This document shows, piece by piece, positions 1 through 7,585 of a DNA stretch of 13,409 nucleotides. Each line of letters begins with the position of its first letter. Position 1 is the first letter of the stretch. A program made the position numbers and the translations under genes. Source of the DNA: Negativicutes bacterium (GTDB taxonomy: Bacteria > Bacillota_C > Negativicutes > Acidaminococcales > Acidaminococcaceae); contig RZYP01000046.1 of NCBI GenBank assembly GCA_009930275.1, positions 1 to 13,409 of the forward strand, in the 5' to 3' direction. Below the pieces are notes generated by a model. It was given only the letters and a program-made list of their open reading frames with translations. It searched no databases and was not told the origin of the DNA.

Positions 1-956
1 ATTTGGTACAGTTCCTTTGTTGAGTCCATTTCTTCTGCTGCGCCTAAATTATCATAATCCACAGGAAAAATTTCTCTGCCATCTTTGCTCTTAAAAACAA
101 TCGTTCCCTCTTCTTCCAAGCAATCAAATTGATAGACCGACCGGAGAGCATCTATCCGATCGCGGTATGACATATCTCCTGTTATTGGAAATCCATGAAT
201 GTTTATCCTTGCTAAATCAGAAATATCTATTGCTAAGTCGCCGAATGTTTCATAAAGCCGAGCCTTGTTTGAAATGTCCTGCACAATTAAAGCCAGGTTC
301 TTTGTTGAGGCAACAACTTCAAAGGTGAAATTGGGCACACGGTTACCAAAGTCCGCAATCTCTAAATCTTTAAGTACAAGGTATGCCAAACCTCGATAAG
401 CAGGTGAGCTTCCTGCACCTTCAATACCTTCGATCCATGGATCAGGTTCTTGGCTTTCATCACCAATATACAATTTATATTGCACGCTATTATTTTTTAT
501 ACCACCGCTTTTAACTCTATCCTCGATCGTTTGCTGGCGCAATTCATCTTCGCTAGCAACAATATTCTTAAATTTGTTTGTCACTTCCGTGCCATCTGCC
601 CATACACGTGTTATTCCCAAAATAGGACCCTTGCAGATCCCTATAGCACAAGAAACGGTATAGGAATAAGTCGTGCTACCCCCGCCACCGCCTTTACCGC
701 CGCTTTTATGCTTATGCTCTACAAAGTTTGTTCCCCAGATAATGTTACCGCCAATGCGCGCTGTTCCATAAACGCTATTCAGTGGCGCACCGTAGGTCGA
801 GGTTTGTAAGGCCAAACTGTCGAGCCTTGGACCATCTGGCATTTTAGGTGCAAATAGTTTTGAGTCAATATATGAAGCACCTAGCATCATTAAGGCTTTC
901 ATGTAAGGGTTGGCATTGGCAAAAAACTTGGCGGTTGTTAATAAAATCGTTGCCAT
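1..956 (-). CDS. Phage tail-tip / host-specificity protein (GTA gp15-like), 3' part missing
   Basis: Likely the large distal tail protein that closes the tail tip and contacts the host. I translated it directly: an open frame of 318 codons runs from ATG at 956 off the left edge with no stop. Family hallmarks are LQTSTYGAPL at residues 50-59, a glycine-rich linker at about 84-95, CAIGICKGPI at 103-112, SQEPDPWIEGIEG at 168-180, PAYRGLAY at 185-192 and FGNRVPN at 203-209. These match the N-terminal half of the Rhodobacter GTA gp15 type of tail protein (from memory of the family). The start codon overlaps the stop of the NlpC/P60 gene by one base (TAATG), which fixes the start and implies translational coupling. 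The receptor-binding C-terminal part would be outside the window. Family confidence is high; the exact receptor role is inference. Confidence 0.85.
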   Translation of the reverse strand, partial: MATILLTTAKFFANANPYMKALMMLGASYIDSKLFAPKMPDGPRLDSLALQTSTYGAPLNSVYGTARIGGNIIWGTNFVEHKHKSGGKGGGGGSTTYSYTVSCAIGICKGPILGITRVWADGTEVTNKFKNIVASEDELRQQTIEDRVKSGGIKNNSVQYKLYIGDESQEPDPWIEGIEGAGSSPAYRGLAYLVLKDLEIADFGNRVPNFTFEVVASTKNLALIVQDISNKARLYETFGDLAIDISDLARINIHGFPITGDMSYRDRIDALRSVYQFDCLEEEGTIVFKSKDGREIFPVDYDNLGAAEEMDSTKELYQ

Positions 957-1384
957 TAGTCCTCAACCTCTGGAAAACGGAATACAGCTTTAGTTAACCG
1001 TTTCCAAGCAGCATCGTATGGAATTTCGACAACCTTGCCTATATCTTCCCAAGAATGAATAAATGTATTTTCTGCCAGAATGCCAATATGATGCGAGGGT
1101 AAGTTCAAAAAACTAATAAGCACTACGTCACCGCTTTTTGCCTCTTGTATTGGCACTTCGACGCAGTACTTCGCTATTTCGTTTTTCAGCCTTTCCTCAC
1201 TGCTGAACAAATAAAACGTTCTTGTATAATCCATAGCAGCGTCGACTATTTTTCCGGTCAGCTCAGTGTATACGCCTCTTACCATACCAACGCAGTCGCA
1301 GCCAACACCTTTAACCGAAGCCTGGTGTACCCATGGTGTGCCTATCCATTCGCGCGCTATTTTTACAATATCCTCTCTTTTCAT
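956..1384 (-). CDS. NlpC/P60 family tail-associated peptidase
   Basis: Predicted cysteine peptidase of the NlpC/P60 fold, 142 aa, sitting at the tail tip and probably cutting peptidoglycan peptides during DNA entry. The catalytic triad is readable: Cys31 in GCDCVGM (29-34 region), His99 in SHHIGI, and a third polar residue His110 in FIHSW. The N-terminal IAREWIGTPW helix is typical of phage members (GTA gp14 type). There is no signal peptide, as expected for a virion part. The ATG at 1384 directly abuts the DUF2163 stop codon, with a GAGGTGG ribosome site just upstream inside the end of that gene. Its place between DUF2163 and the gp15-like protein is the usual GTA-type order. Length is normal for the family. 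Confidence 0.93.
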   Translation of the reverse strand: MKREDIVKIAREWIGTPWVHQASVKGVGCDCVGMVRGVYTELTGKIVDAAMDYTRTFYLFSSEERLKNEIAKYCVEVPIQEAKSGDVVLISFLNLPSHHIGILAENTFIHSWEDIGKVVEIPYDAAWKRLTKAVFRFPEVED

Positions 1385-2470
1385 CTATCCACCTCGTTTC
1401 GATTCACTAGTTGTCTGAGCTGTATTTGCTGCGCCCTTAGCAGGATATGATACTGTGTAGTCCGTGCCTGGCACATACGGTTCTCCCCGAAAGTTATAGC
1501 GGTTTTGAAATTTATTCGTGCAGGTCGAGAAGTTCTTGTCACAGCCAGCAACAATACTAAAAGTATCACCAGCTGCCGGGCAGTAAGGTGCTGGGAGGTA
1601 CAAGGTTATCTTTCCCGTGTCCGACTGCGTCACTACCTCAACTTGTGCATTATTGTTTTTTCCGCTCGTGAAAGTAATTACCCCATAATCAAATAAGCCT
1701 GCTTCGGCAACGAGCGATGTGTCAAAGCTCACTGCGTTATATACTTTTACAATGACCCCGCTACCTTGCCAAGCGGCAAGATCAATCTTGCATTCGCTAT
1801 CCCCTAGCTGTGCGCGACATAATTTTTGGTATACTTTGCTGCCAGTTTGTTGATACGACTCCATCATGCCTCGCACCTCAGCAGTAAAGCCTATCTGGCT
1901 ATTAGTAATCTGACCAATTGTACCCCTGCGGATTATGTGCTTTGGCAGGCTTAAGTCTTGCCAGTTCACCAAATAAATTGTCATTTTTGCAAAGTCATAT
2001 AGCCCTGCTCCAATATCGTCTTCAGTTATTCTATCGTCGGACAGCATACCCTCAACATCAAGATTATCTACTGCCATGTCGGCAGTCGTATCAACCACCG
2101 AGGGCTCAAAGCCCGTTGTTGCTTCATACATCACACCATCAAAAGACAAATTCTCATCATGGCTTGTAAAACCCATTATTGTGCCATTTTGTAGCTCCAG
2201 TTTCCAGCAGTATGCTGAAGGAACTACTTCACCACACATCCACGGGAACGGATGCTCTGAGAACAAAGCTGTTACAGCTATTGCCGGAATATTAATAACA
2301 TCCGGTGTTTCAATGAGCGACGTGGTAAACTCAACGGCTACTCCTTCGGATTTAAGGGTGTCTGTTCCATACAAAGTAGTAAGAAAGGCAGCCTTCATGT
2401 TGGTGTTAGGGCTTTCATAATAGGCTGTCAGAAACTCTCCTTTAATTTTTTCACCAGTTGTATTAGCCAT
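1385..2470 (-). CDS. Phage tail hub protein, DUF2163 plus phage BR0599-type C-terminal domain (GTA gp13-like)
   Basis: 361 aa tail-tip hub protein. Residues from about 86 carry the DUF2163 pattern: a CWKLELQNG start, GFTSHDENLSFDGVMYEA at 100-117, AVDNLDVEGMLS at 133-144, YLVNW at 166-170 and RRGTIGQ at 181-187. The end (about 255-335) matches the phage BR0599-type domain, with GCDKNFSTCTNKF then N and FRGEPYVPG. Four cysteines form two pairs, C218/C227 and C310/C317. The first 85 or so residues are an extension before the usual domain start; I do not recognise it. The start ATG at 2470 lies two bases after the stop of the LamG-like gene with a GAGGT element upstream. In the Rhodobacter GTA this protein bridges the distal tail ring (DUF2460) and the gp15-like tip protein. 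Confidence 0.9.
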   Translation of the reverse strand: MANTTGEKIKGEFLTAYYESPNTNMKAAFLTTLYGTDTLKSEGVAVEFTTSLIETPDVINIPAIAVTALFSEHPFPWMCGEVVPSAYCWKLELQNGTIMGFTSHDENLSFDGVMYEATTGFEPSVVDTTADMAVDNLDVEGMLSDDRITEDDIGAGLYDFAKMTIYLVNWQDLSLPKHIIRRGTIGQITNSQIGFTAEVRGMMESYQQTGSKVYQKLCRAQLGDSECKIDLAAWQGSGVIVKVYNAVSFDTSLVAEAGLFDYGVITFTSGKNNNAQVEVVTQSDTGKITLYLPAPYCPAAGDTFSIVAGCDKNFSTCTNKFQNRYNFRGEPYVPGTDYTVSYPAKGAANTAQTTSESKRGG

Positions 2471-2472
2471 AA

Positions 2473-3930
2473 TTATGACCTCGCTTTAAAGCCAACCTGT
2501 AATGCGTTAATGCTTGCCTTTGACCATACGCCTTCAAAAATAAAATGCCTTTTATTAACGACTGTTGGCATAGACAACAGGTCGCTATAAGTTGTTTCTC
2601 CCGCTGCCTTTATGCTTAATTGGCCATTAGCTATTGAAGTTCCAGCCTCAGCCCTTACCGTCACTTTTAGCGCAGTTACTGCAGTGCATTCAGCGTCTGT
2701 TAAGTCGGTACAATTATTTAGAAACTCCTGACTGTCGGCGCTCATTGACATATACCGTTTACTTTCCAGCCAAGGCTTTTCTGTTATAACACCAACATTA
2801 TTGTTGTATAAATACATAATGTTAGTTGGTGTTAAATACTGACAATAAGCACAAATGTAGTGGGTGGAGGTCACTGTAGTATAAGTTTGTTCTGTTCCCA
2901 ACGAAAAGGCATCTCCAACATATGAGTACCAACTTCCAAGATTAAGTGAATCGTTATCTGGTGACGAATCACTTTCATATATCAGTGTACCTGTCGCCGT
3001 ATAGATCCCAAGATATTCTCCAGCGGCAACACTCCACTCAGTAAAATCAGTGCCACTATTTAGCGTAACCACACCCGCCAAACACGAAACTGTAGCTTGC
3101 CTTGCTGCGTCCGGTGTAAACTTTAAAGTTGTCCCATTTTTATTAAATATTCCAATTTTTACAGTGTCTGCAGCCGATAATTTAAACGAAACTGTTTTTA
3201 ACAAACCGGCTGCTTTAAAGGCTGCAGGAATAATATATGTCCCTGCTTTTACAGTTGTTTTTGTCGTTGTTGAGTTGTTTCCTAAAACATCCATATACCC
3301 TTCCGTAGTATTGACGTCACCCGCACCTGACAGATACATCAACTGCATGCGTTTTTTCCCAATTCTACCTTTATTGCTAACAATAAATTCAGATGACGAC
3401 ATTACCGAATTTGCCGCAAGATAGCCAACGTAATAAAGACCGGCTGTCCCTATCAAATCCGTTGCTGCACCGGTATTACCTGTAAAATTTATATCCAATA
3501 CACCATCAATCCAAACCTGCAACAGGCCTTCTGTTGCATCTCGCTTATAATGCACCTCAACTTGATGATAGGTGCTGGAAGCAATTACCATTTTGCCTGT
3601 TCCGAGCAAAGTCAAAGCGCCATTAATCCTTGCATAAGCCTTAAAATAGCTGCCACCATCGTCTATATAAACGTTGCACAAAACTGTTGTATTATCAGTC
3701 CCCCGAAGCTGCATATATTGACTTTCTAAAACACTGGAAACCTGCAGATATGCTGAAAACCACACCTCAGTTCCCTGCTCCGGCAGCACTTTGTATACCG
3801 CCGCAGGGTTGTTTTGCGGTGCAGCCAGTGAAACGCCTGTCCTCATAGGCTCGCTTGAATTATTCTGTGAGAAATTATTTGCATAGTCAAAATCGGTTAA
3901 TATTCCTGCCGAATACCATAAAAATGACAT
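2473..3930 (-). CDS. LamG-like (concanavalin-fold) tail accessory protein, possible receptor-binding protein
   Basis: 485 aa, no signal peptide or membrane segment. Residues about 50-190 read like a LamG/concanavalin-type beta sandwich: EVWFSAYLQV near 55, then IDDGGSYFKAYARING, then YHQVEVHYKRD and LLQVWIDGVLDINF at 136-149. Residues 190-225 (KKRMQLMYLSGAGDVNTTEGY) resemble the strand that follows LamG domains in other phage minor tail proteins. Residues 225-370 look like a second all-beta module, and 370-485 a third, ending in VGFKARS. The gene starts at ATG 3930, five bases after the DUF2460 stop, with a strong AGGGGGA site. It sits between DUF2460 and DUF2163, genes that are normally adjacent, so it is probably an accessory adhesin mounted on the tail tip. 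The domain call is from pattern; the binding role is inference. Confidence 0.7.
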   Translation of the reverse strand: MSFLWYSAGILTDFDYANNFSQNNSSEPMRTGVSLAAPQNNPAAVYKVLPEQGTEVWFSAYLQVSSVLESQYMQLRGTDNTTVLCNVYIDDGGSYFKAYARINGALTLLGTGKMVIASSTYHQVEVHYKRDATEGLLQVWIDGVLDINFTGNTGAATDLIGTAGLYYVGYLAANSVMSSSEFIVSNKGRIGKKRMQLMYLSGAGDVNTTEGYMDVLGNNSTTTKTTVKAGTYIIPAAFKAAGLLKTVSFKLSAADTVKIGIFNKNGTTLKFTPDAARQATVSCLAGVVTLNSGTDFTEWSVAAGEYLGIYTATGTLIYESDSSPDNDSLNLGSWYSYVGDAFSLGTEQTYTTVTSTHYICAYCQYLTPTNIMYLYNNNVGVITEKPWLESKRYMSMSADSQEFLNNCTDLTDAECTAVTALKVTVRAEAGTSIANGQLSIKAAGETTYSDLLSMPTVVNKRHFIFEGVWSKASINALQVGFKARS

Positions 3931-3934
3931 CCCT

Positions 3935-4546
3935 TTATCCCCCTATTTCAATTACCGTTATTCCCGACCAACTATAAGTACTAAAAGTATCAAGGCTAAT
4001 TGGCATTTCATCTGTATCAAACCGCACAGGCACATCAAACTCAAAATCAGATGCAACAATTGTTGGATAGGGATTTAAATTATAATCAAGTGTTATAAGG
4101 CCTTTTGTATAATCGACGGTGTATCCTTCAGTCAGCAGCACCTCATCACCATATAACTTTAATGTTCCAGAAACTGGTTTTGTAATTCGGCGCGTTTCAG
4201 CAAAGCCGGCTGCATCGGTATATACCTTCTGCAGCTGGTAGGTATGCGGCGGTTCTTCTACTGCTGTGCACACCTGCTTCACTGCTTTGTAATCCGTCCA
4301 GTCCTTGAAACGAAAACCAAATGCCTTGCCTTTGCGATTGCGGTAAAATGCAATAAGCGCATCTAATTGTTCCTGATTCTTGACGCCTTGAGCAACATTA
4401 TACGAGCAGCGAGCCTGTGCCCAATTCTGCGAACGCTGCTCTCCCTTTGAAGGCATTGTGACAACACCGGTTGAATAGCCAGGCCCGCCGGTGGCACCAT
4501 AGCTAATGTCAGGCGGAAATTGCACTTCGTGGAAGTTCCCGCTCAT
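3935..4546 (-). CDS. Distal tail protein, DUF2460 (TIGR02217, GTA gp12-like)
   Basis: 203 aa structural protein of the DUF2460 family, expected to form the ring at the distal end of the tail tube below the tape measure protein. Family features seen are the N-terminal FHEVQFPPDISYGATGGPGYST, the SQNWAQARCSYNVAQG stretch near 39-54, LIAFYRNRKGKAFGFRFKDWTDY at about 64-86, a beta-rich middle, and FDVPVRFDTDEM with IEIGG at the C-terminus. The ATG overlaps the stop of the tape measure gene (ATGA at 4546-4543) and has GGGAGGAG about 8 bases upstream, which decides the start. Length agrees with the family (about 200 aa). Confidence 0.93.
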   Translation of the reverse strand: MSGNFHEVQFPPDISYGATGGPGYSTGVVTMPSKGEQRSQNWAQARCSYNVAQGVKNQEQLDALIAFYRNRKGKAFGFRFKDWTDYKAVKQVCTAVEEPPHTYQLQKVYTDAAGFAETRRITKPVSGTLKLYGDEVLLTEGYTVDYTKGLITLDYNLNPYPTIVASDFEFDVPVRFDTDEMPISLDTFSTYSWSGITVIEIGG

Positions 4547-7257
4547 AGATTTCTCCTCCCTTGGGCTAAGGCTGCATGCAAAGAAGCCGCTATTTGTGTT
4601 TTTGACTGTCTGAAGCTGCTGGCATCCGGAGTTGTAATGTTCATTATAATCGTAGGACTATTAGAACGATTAAGCATATCCCTGGTATCTCTGGCATTGT
4701 ATACTCGGCCGCCAGTATTGAAGTTGATGAGCTCCGGTCCCTTCTCACCTACCAAAGCCAAGCCTCCACCGTAATCACCGCCGGAAGCAAAACTAAAACC
4801 TGGACTACTAGGAAGAGGTAAAGCAGAACTGTAGCTTGTACCTGTGCCGCTAGATATGCCGGCTAACCCGCTAAATAACGTACCAATTGATAAAGTAATT
4901 TGACTGGCAAACCACTTGGCAGCAATATCTGCAATGATTTTTAAAATACTCTGTCCCAAACTGCGCCACGCATCACCAATAGACTTTGTGCCAGCAATAA
5001 TGTCGCTAAAAAACCCTTGTAAGCCATCGTACAAGCCTGACATGGTTTCAGCCATGTACGACATTGCCGATCGGTGTGTTTCCTTCCAAAGCGCATAATA
5101 TTCATCGATATATTCCTGTCTACCGGTCAGATCTTGTTCCTGCATAGCCGACTCGGTATTTAGCAATTCCTGATATTTTTTAATGTCTCCATCCTTACGG
5201 GCCTGTTCCAAGTCCTCCTGGAATTTAACGCGTTCATAATACAAGTCTTTCAGCTTTTGGCTTGTCTCTGTTTCTACGGCAACTCGCTCCGCAGCTATCT
5301 GACGACTGAAATCAACCATGCCGCTTTCAGTAATATCAAACTGAATGCCATTTGCCTGCCAAGCAGCACGAAACTCCTCCTGTTGTTCTTTGGTTGCCTG
5401 AGAGTATTCCAAGGCATAATCACGAAATTTCTTTTGTATGTTGTCGATTTGTGTTACCGCGTCTGTCTCAATATCAAATTTTTCTTTAACGACTCCTGCC
5501 TTTCCAATTCCCCCAAGCTTAATCTGAAGGTTTCGCGCCATTTCCAGTGCTGTATCCCAAATACTATTGCGCTTCTTCTCTTCATCGTCCATTATCTTTT
5601 TTCGTCGGATAGAATATGTCGCTTCTAGTCTCGTAATATCGCGCTGATAATTCTCATTGGCGCTCTTGGTTTCTTCCAAGTCCAATATTTGCTGCGCAAA
5701 CCAGTTATCCAGCTGCTCCAGCTCGGTCTTGGTCGTCTGTACCCACTGGTCCTCAATAGCTTTTGAAACCTGCAAGGCCTTGCTCTGCAATTTATTCCAG
5801 TCTTTTTCTGCTGCGCTTGCGCTGCTGGCTTTTGCGGGGCCAGAGCCGCTTGTATTCCCGCCTGTTAAACCAGTAAAAGTTGTATTTAAGCCTGATGCGC
5901 TGCCATGCAAATCCTTTGCAGCCGTAGTCATTTTTTCGCCTATACCTGAAAACGCTTTGTTAATCCCTTCGGTTGCCTCTTGCACTTGATTAGCTGCGTC
6001 AGCTGCTTCTTGTGTAGCATCGGCAGCAGATTCAGTCACCTCGTTTAACCAACCGGCTGCGGCATCGCGCAAGCCGCCCCCAAATAGATTTAACAAAGGC
6101 ATGATTGCCTTTAAAATACTCTGAACACCTCCATATACTAAGGCTTTCAGCTCTGCCCATTTTTGTGTAGTGTAAGCAACAACAGTTGTCCAAGTACTAG
6201 AAAACAAATCTCCTATAGGCTCCCACGCTTGCCAAATAATCCATGCTACTGCGCCTAACGCTGCACCAGCTGCAATAAAAGGCAATAGTGGAACTAATGC
6301 GGTCCAAACCGCGACCCCAAAGGCAATCAGCGCTGGAATCGCTGCCCCTAATAAGGCACCGGCTATGACGAAAATCGCCAGAGACAATTCCTTAGGAATT
6401 AAGTCACGCAGTGCTGCATTAATACCGCTGCTTTTTACATAGCTGGCAAACTGTTCCAGCGTTTCAGCCAACCCTTTCATTTTCGCTTTTATATCCAGCG
6501 ACTCAATAAGCTTGTCGCCTATTTCACGCATAACTGCGGAAACATTATCCTTGATCGTGGAAAACAGTCCCGGAATCTCTTGCGATAAGCCTTCCATCCC
6601 ACCCTTAAATTTTCCCTGCATTCCCATAAGTATTGCATTTATACCAGTCGTGCTATCAATAACACCTTTTTCAGCCTTGTCCATAGCCTCCGGTATTGAT
6701 ATCCCCATAGCGTCTGCCAGAAATTTCCACGCAGGAATGCCTGCCTCGGCTAGTTGTCTCATCTCTTCTCCTGACACTTTGCCCTTAGCCTGCATTTGCC
6801 CTATGGCCAGAGTCAGACGATCTATACCCTCCTGTCCAATGCCAAGCATGGCGGCCGCATCGCCAATAGCTGCCATTATAGGAATTATGTCTTCCGCTGC
6901 AAACCCAAAGGCTAACAATTTCTTCGCTGCTGTTACAAGCCCTGGCAGTTCAAAAGGAGTTTCTGACGCAAATTTTGCCAAGTCTCCCAATAATGCTTCC
7001 GCTTTGCCTGCGTCTCCAAGCAAAGTTGCAAAGGCACGCCTATTTGCTTGCATATCACCTGCCATTTTGATGCTAGCTATGCCCAGTGCAATCATAGCTG
7101 CTCCGGCAGCAGCAAATCCCTTAACGATGCTTTCAGACATTGACATAGCTTCTGAACCCAGGCCTTTTCTTAGTGCTCGTTTGGTGCTTTCCCATTTTTT
7201 GAGGAAGTCGCTATTATCGCCACCGATAAAGATTGTCATCTGGGCATTGCCAGCCAT
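4543..7257 (-). CDS. Phage tail tape measure protein
   Basis: 904 aa; sets tail length and is expelled ahead of the DNA on infection. Residues about 65-250 match the phage tape measure domain (TIGR02675 type): MAGDMQANRRAFATLLGDAG, FASETPFELPGLVTAAKKLL, KVSGEEMRQLAEAGIPAW and MQGKFKGGMEGLSQ. Residues about 291-342 are strongly hydrophobic and could give two membrane helices. From about 485 to 720 the chain is rich in charged heptad-like helix, likely coiled coil. The C-terminus has another hydrophobic helix pair and then FASGGDYGGGLALVGEKGPELI, a motif common at the end of tape measure proteins. At about 1.5 angstroms per residue the tail would be near 130 nm, a rough inference. The start at 7257 has GGGGTGA five bases upstream, after a 4-base gap from the chaperone stop; the gene ends in an ATGA overlap with DUF2460. 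Confidence 0.95.
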   Translation of the reverse strand: MAGNAQMTIFIGGDNSDFLKKWESTKRALRKGLGSEAMSMSESIVKGFAAAGAAMIALGIASIKMAGDMQANRRAFATLLGDAGKAEALLGDLAKFASETPFELPGLVTAAKKLLAFGFAAEDIIPIMAAIGDAAAMLGIGQEGIDRLTLAIGQMQAKGKVSGEEMRQLAEAGIPAWKFLADAMGISIPEAMDKAEKGVIDSTTGINAILMGMQGKFKGGMEGLSQEIPGLFSTIKDNVSAVMREIGDKLIESLDIKAKMKGLAETLEQFASYVKSSGINAALRDLIPKELSLAIFVIAGALLGAAIPALIAFGVAVWTALVPLLPFIAAGAALGAVAWIIWQAWEPIGDLFSSTWTTVVAYTTQKWAELKALVYGGVQSILKAIMPLLNLFGGGLRDAAAGWLNEVTESAADATQEAADAANQVQEATEGINKAFSGIGEKMTTAAKDLHGSASGLNTTFTGLTGGNTSGSGPAKASSASAAEKDWNKLQSKALQVSKAIEDQWVQTTKTELEQLDNWFAQQILDLEETKSANENYQRDITRLEATYSIRRKKIMDDEEKKRNSIWDTALEMARNLQIKLGGIGKAGVVKEKFDIETDAVTQIDNIQKKFRDYALEYSQATKEQQEEFRAAWQANGIQFDITESGMVDFSRQIAAERVAVETETSQKLKDLYYERVKFQEDLEQARKDGDIKKYQELLNTESAMQEQDLTGRQEYIDEYYALWKETHRSAMSYMAETMSGLYDGLQGFFSDIIAGTKSIGDAWRSLGQSILKIIADIAAKWFASQITLSIGTLFSGLAGISSGTGTSYSSALPLPSSPGFSFASGGDYGGGLALVGEKGPELINFNTGGRVYNARDTRDMLNRSNSPTIIMNITTPDASSFRQSKTQIAASLHAALAQGRRNL

Positions 7258-7261
7258 TTAA

Positions 7262-7579
7262 TCACCCCACTTCCGCCAGCAGTTTCTTTATTTCTTCCTT
7301 TGCTTGGTCATTTGATTTTTTATCAGCTTTGTGTTCTATTCCAAGTAACATTTCTACCGTTACCGGTTTCTTCAATTCGCGATTGGTACATGTGTTTATG
7401 ATCGGTGCCACAAACTGCGCCAGCAACACTTGCTTTTGCTCCACGCGCCATTTATAACCATTTAACAGCTTTACAAATTCTCCAGGCGTCAGTCTGCCAA
7501 ATTCCCAGGGCTTCAAGTTTAGCGCACCGTATGCCATCGGCTCCATTAACTCTATCCATTCGGCAACGGTGCTTATGCG
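7262..7579 (-). CDS. Tail assembly chaperone, C-terminal extension reached by -1 frameshift
   Basis: This -1 frame segment is read when ribosomes slip at GGGAAAC (7585-7579) near the end of the upstream chaperone frame. The joined protein would be 113 + 105 = 218 aa, analogous to lambda G-T. After the slip the reading is RISTVAEWIELMEPMAYG, then PWEFGRLTPGEFVKLLNGYKWR, which resembles phage tail chaperone T-like segments. The end is a charged helix (EHKADKKSNDQAKEEIKKLLAEVG). A free-standing start at ATG 7546 exists but has no good ribosome site and would drop 11 in-frame codons. The -1 frame is closed just upstream (TAA at 7591-7589), so fusion is possible only at or very near the heptamer. 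The segment lies directly before the tape measure gene, its expected partner. Confidence 0.85.
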   Translation of the reverse strand, partial: RISTVAEWIELMEPMAYGALNLKPWEFGRLTPGEFVKLLNGYKWRVEQKQVLLAQFVAPIINTCTNRELKKPVTVEMLLGIEHKADKKSNDQAKEEIKKLLAEVG

Positions 7580-7585
7580 TTTCCC
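7524..7585 (-). promoter_or_regulatory. -1 programmed ribosomal frameshift signal (GGGAAAC plus stem-loop)
   Basis: The slippery heptamer G GGA AAC is in the correct zero-frame phase at 7585-7579. A 6-base spacer (7578-7573) contains the zero-frame stop TAA. Then 7572-7566 (GCACCGT) pairs perfectly with 7530-7524, and the stem continues with TGCC (7565-7562) pairing with GGCA (7535-7532), past one unpaired base at 7531. That gives 11 base pairs enclosing a 26-base loop. Slippery site, spacer and stem are all in the arrangement known for -1 frameshifting in tail chaperone genes. I saw no clear pseudoknot partner for the loop. Efficiency cannot be read from sequence. Confidence 0.88.

Noticed and set aside
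450..809. Plus-strand open frame of 119 codons near the left edge
   Set aside because: It lies opposite the tail-tip gene, whose minus-strand frame carries conserved motifs such as FGNRVPN and PAYRGLAY. The plus frame shows none.
1381..1569. Minus-strand open frame of 62 codons inside the DUF2163 gene
   Set aside because: It lies wholly within the C-terminal region of DUF2163, where the in-frame GCDKNFSTCTNKF motif is conserved. It is a shadow frame.
6512..7261. Plus-strand open frame of 249 codons opposite the tape measure gene
   Set aside because: It is antisense to a well-supported gene with clear domain motifs. Its translation is a Ser/Ala/Pro/Ile-rich product typical of a complement frame, and no ribosome site or family pattern was seen.
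7262..7546. Independent gene starting at ATG 7546
   Set aside because: There is no good ribosome site. The frame is open 11 codons further upstream, exactly to the slippery heptamer, so fusion by frameshift explains it better.
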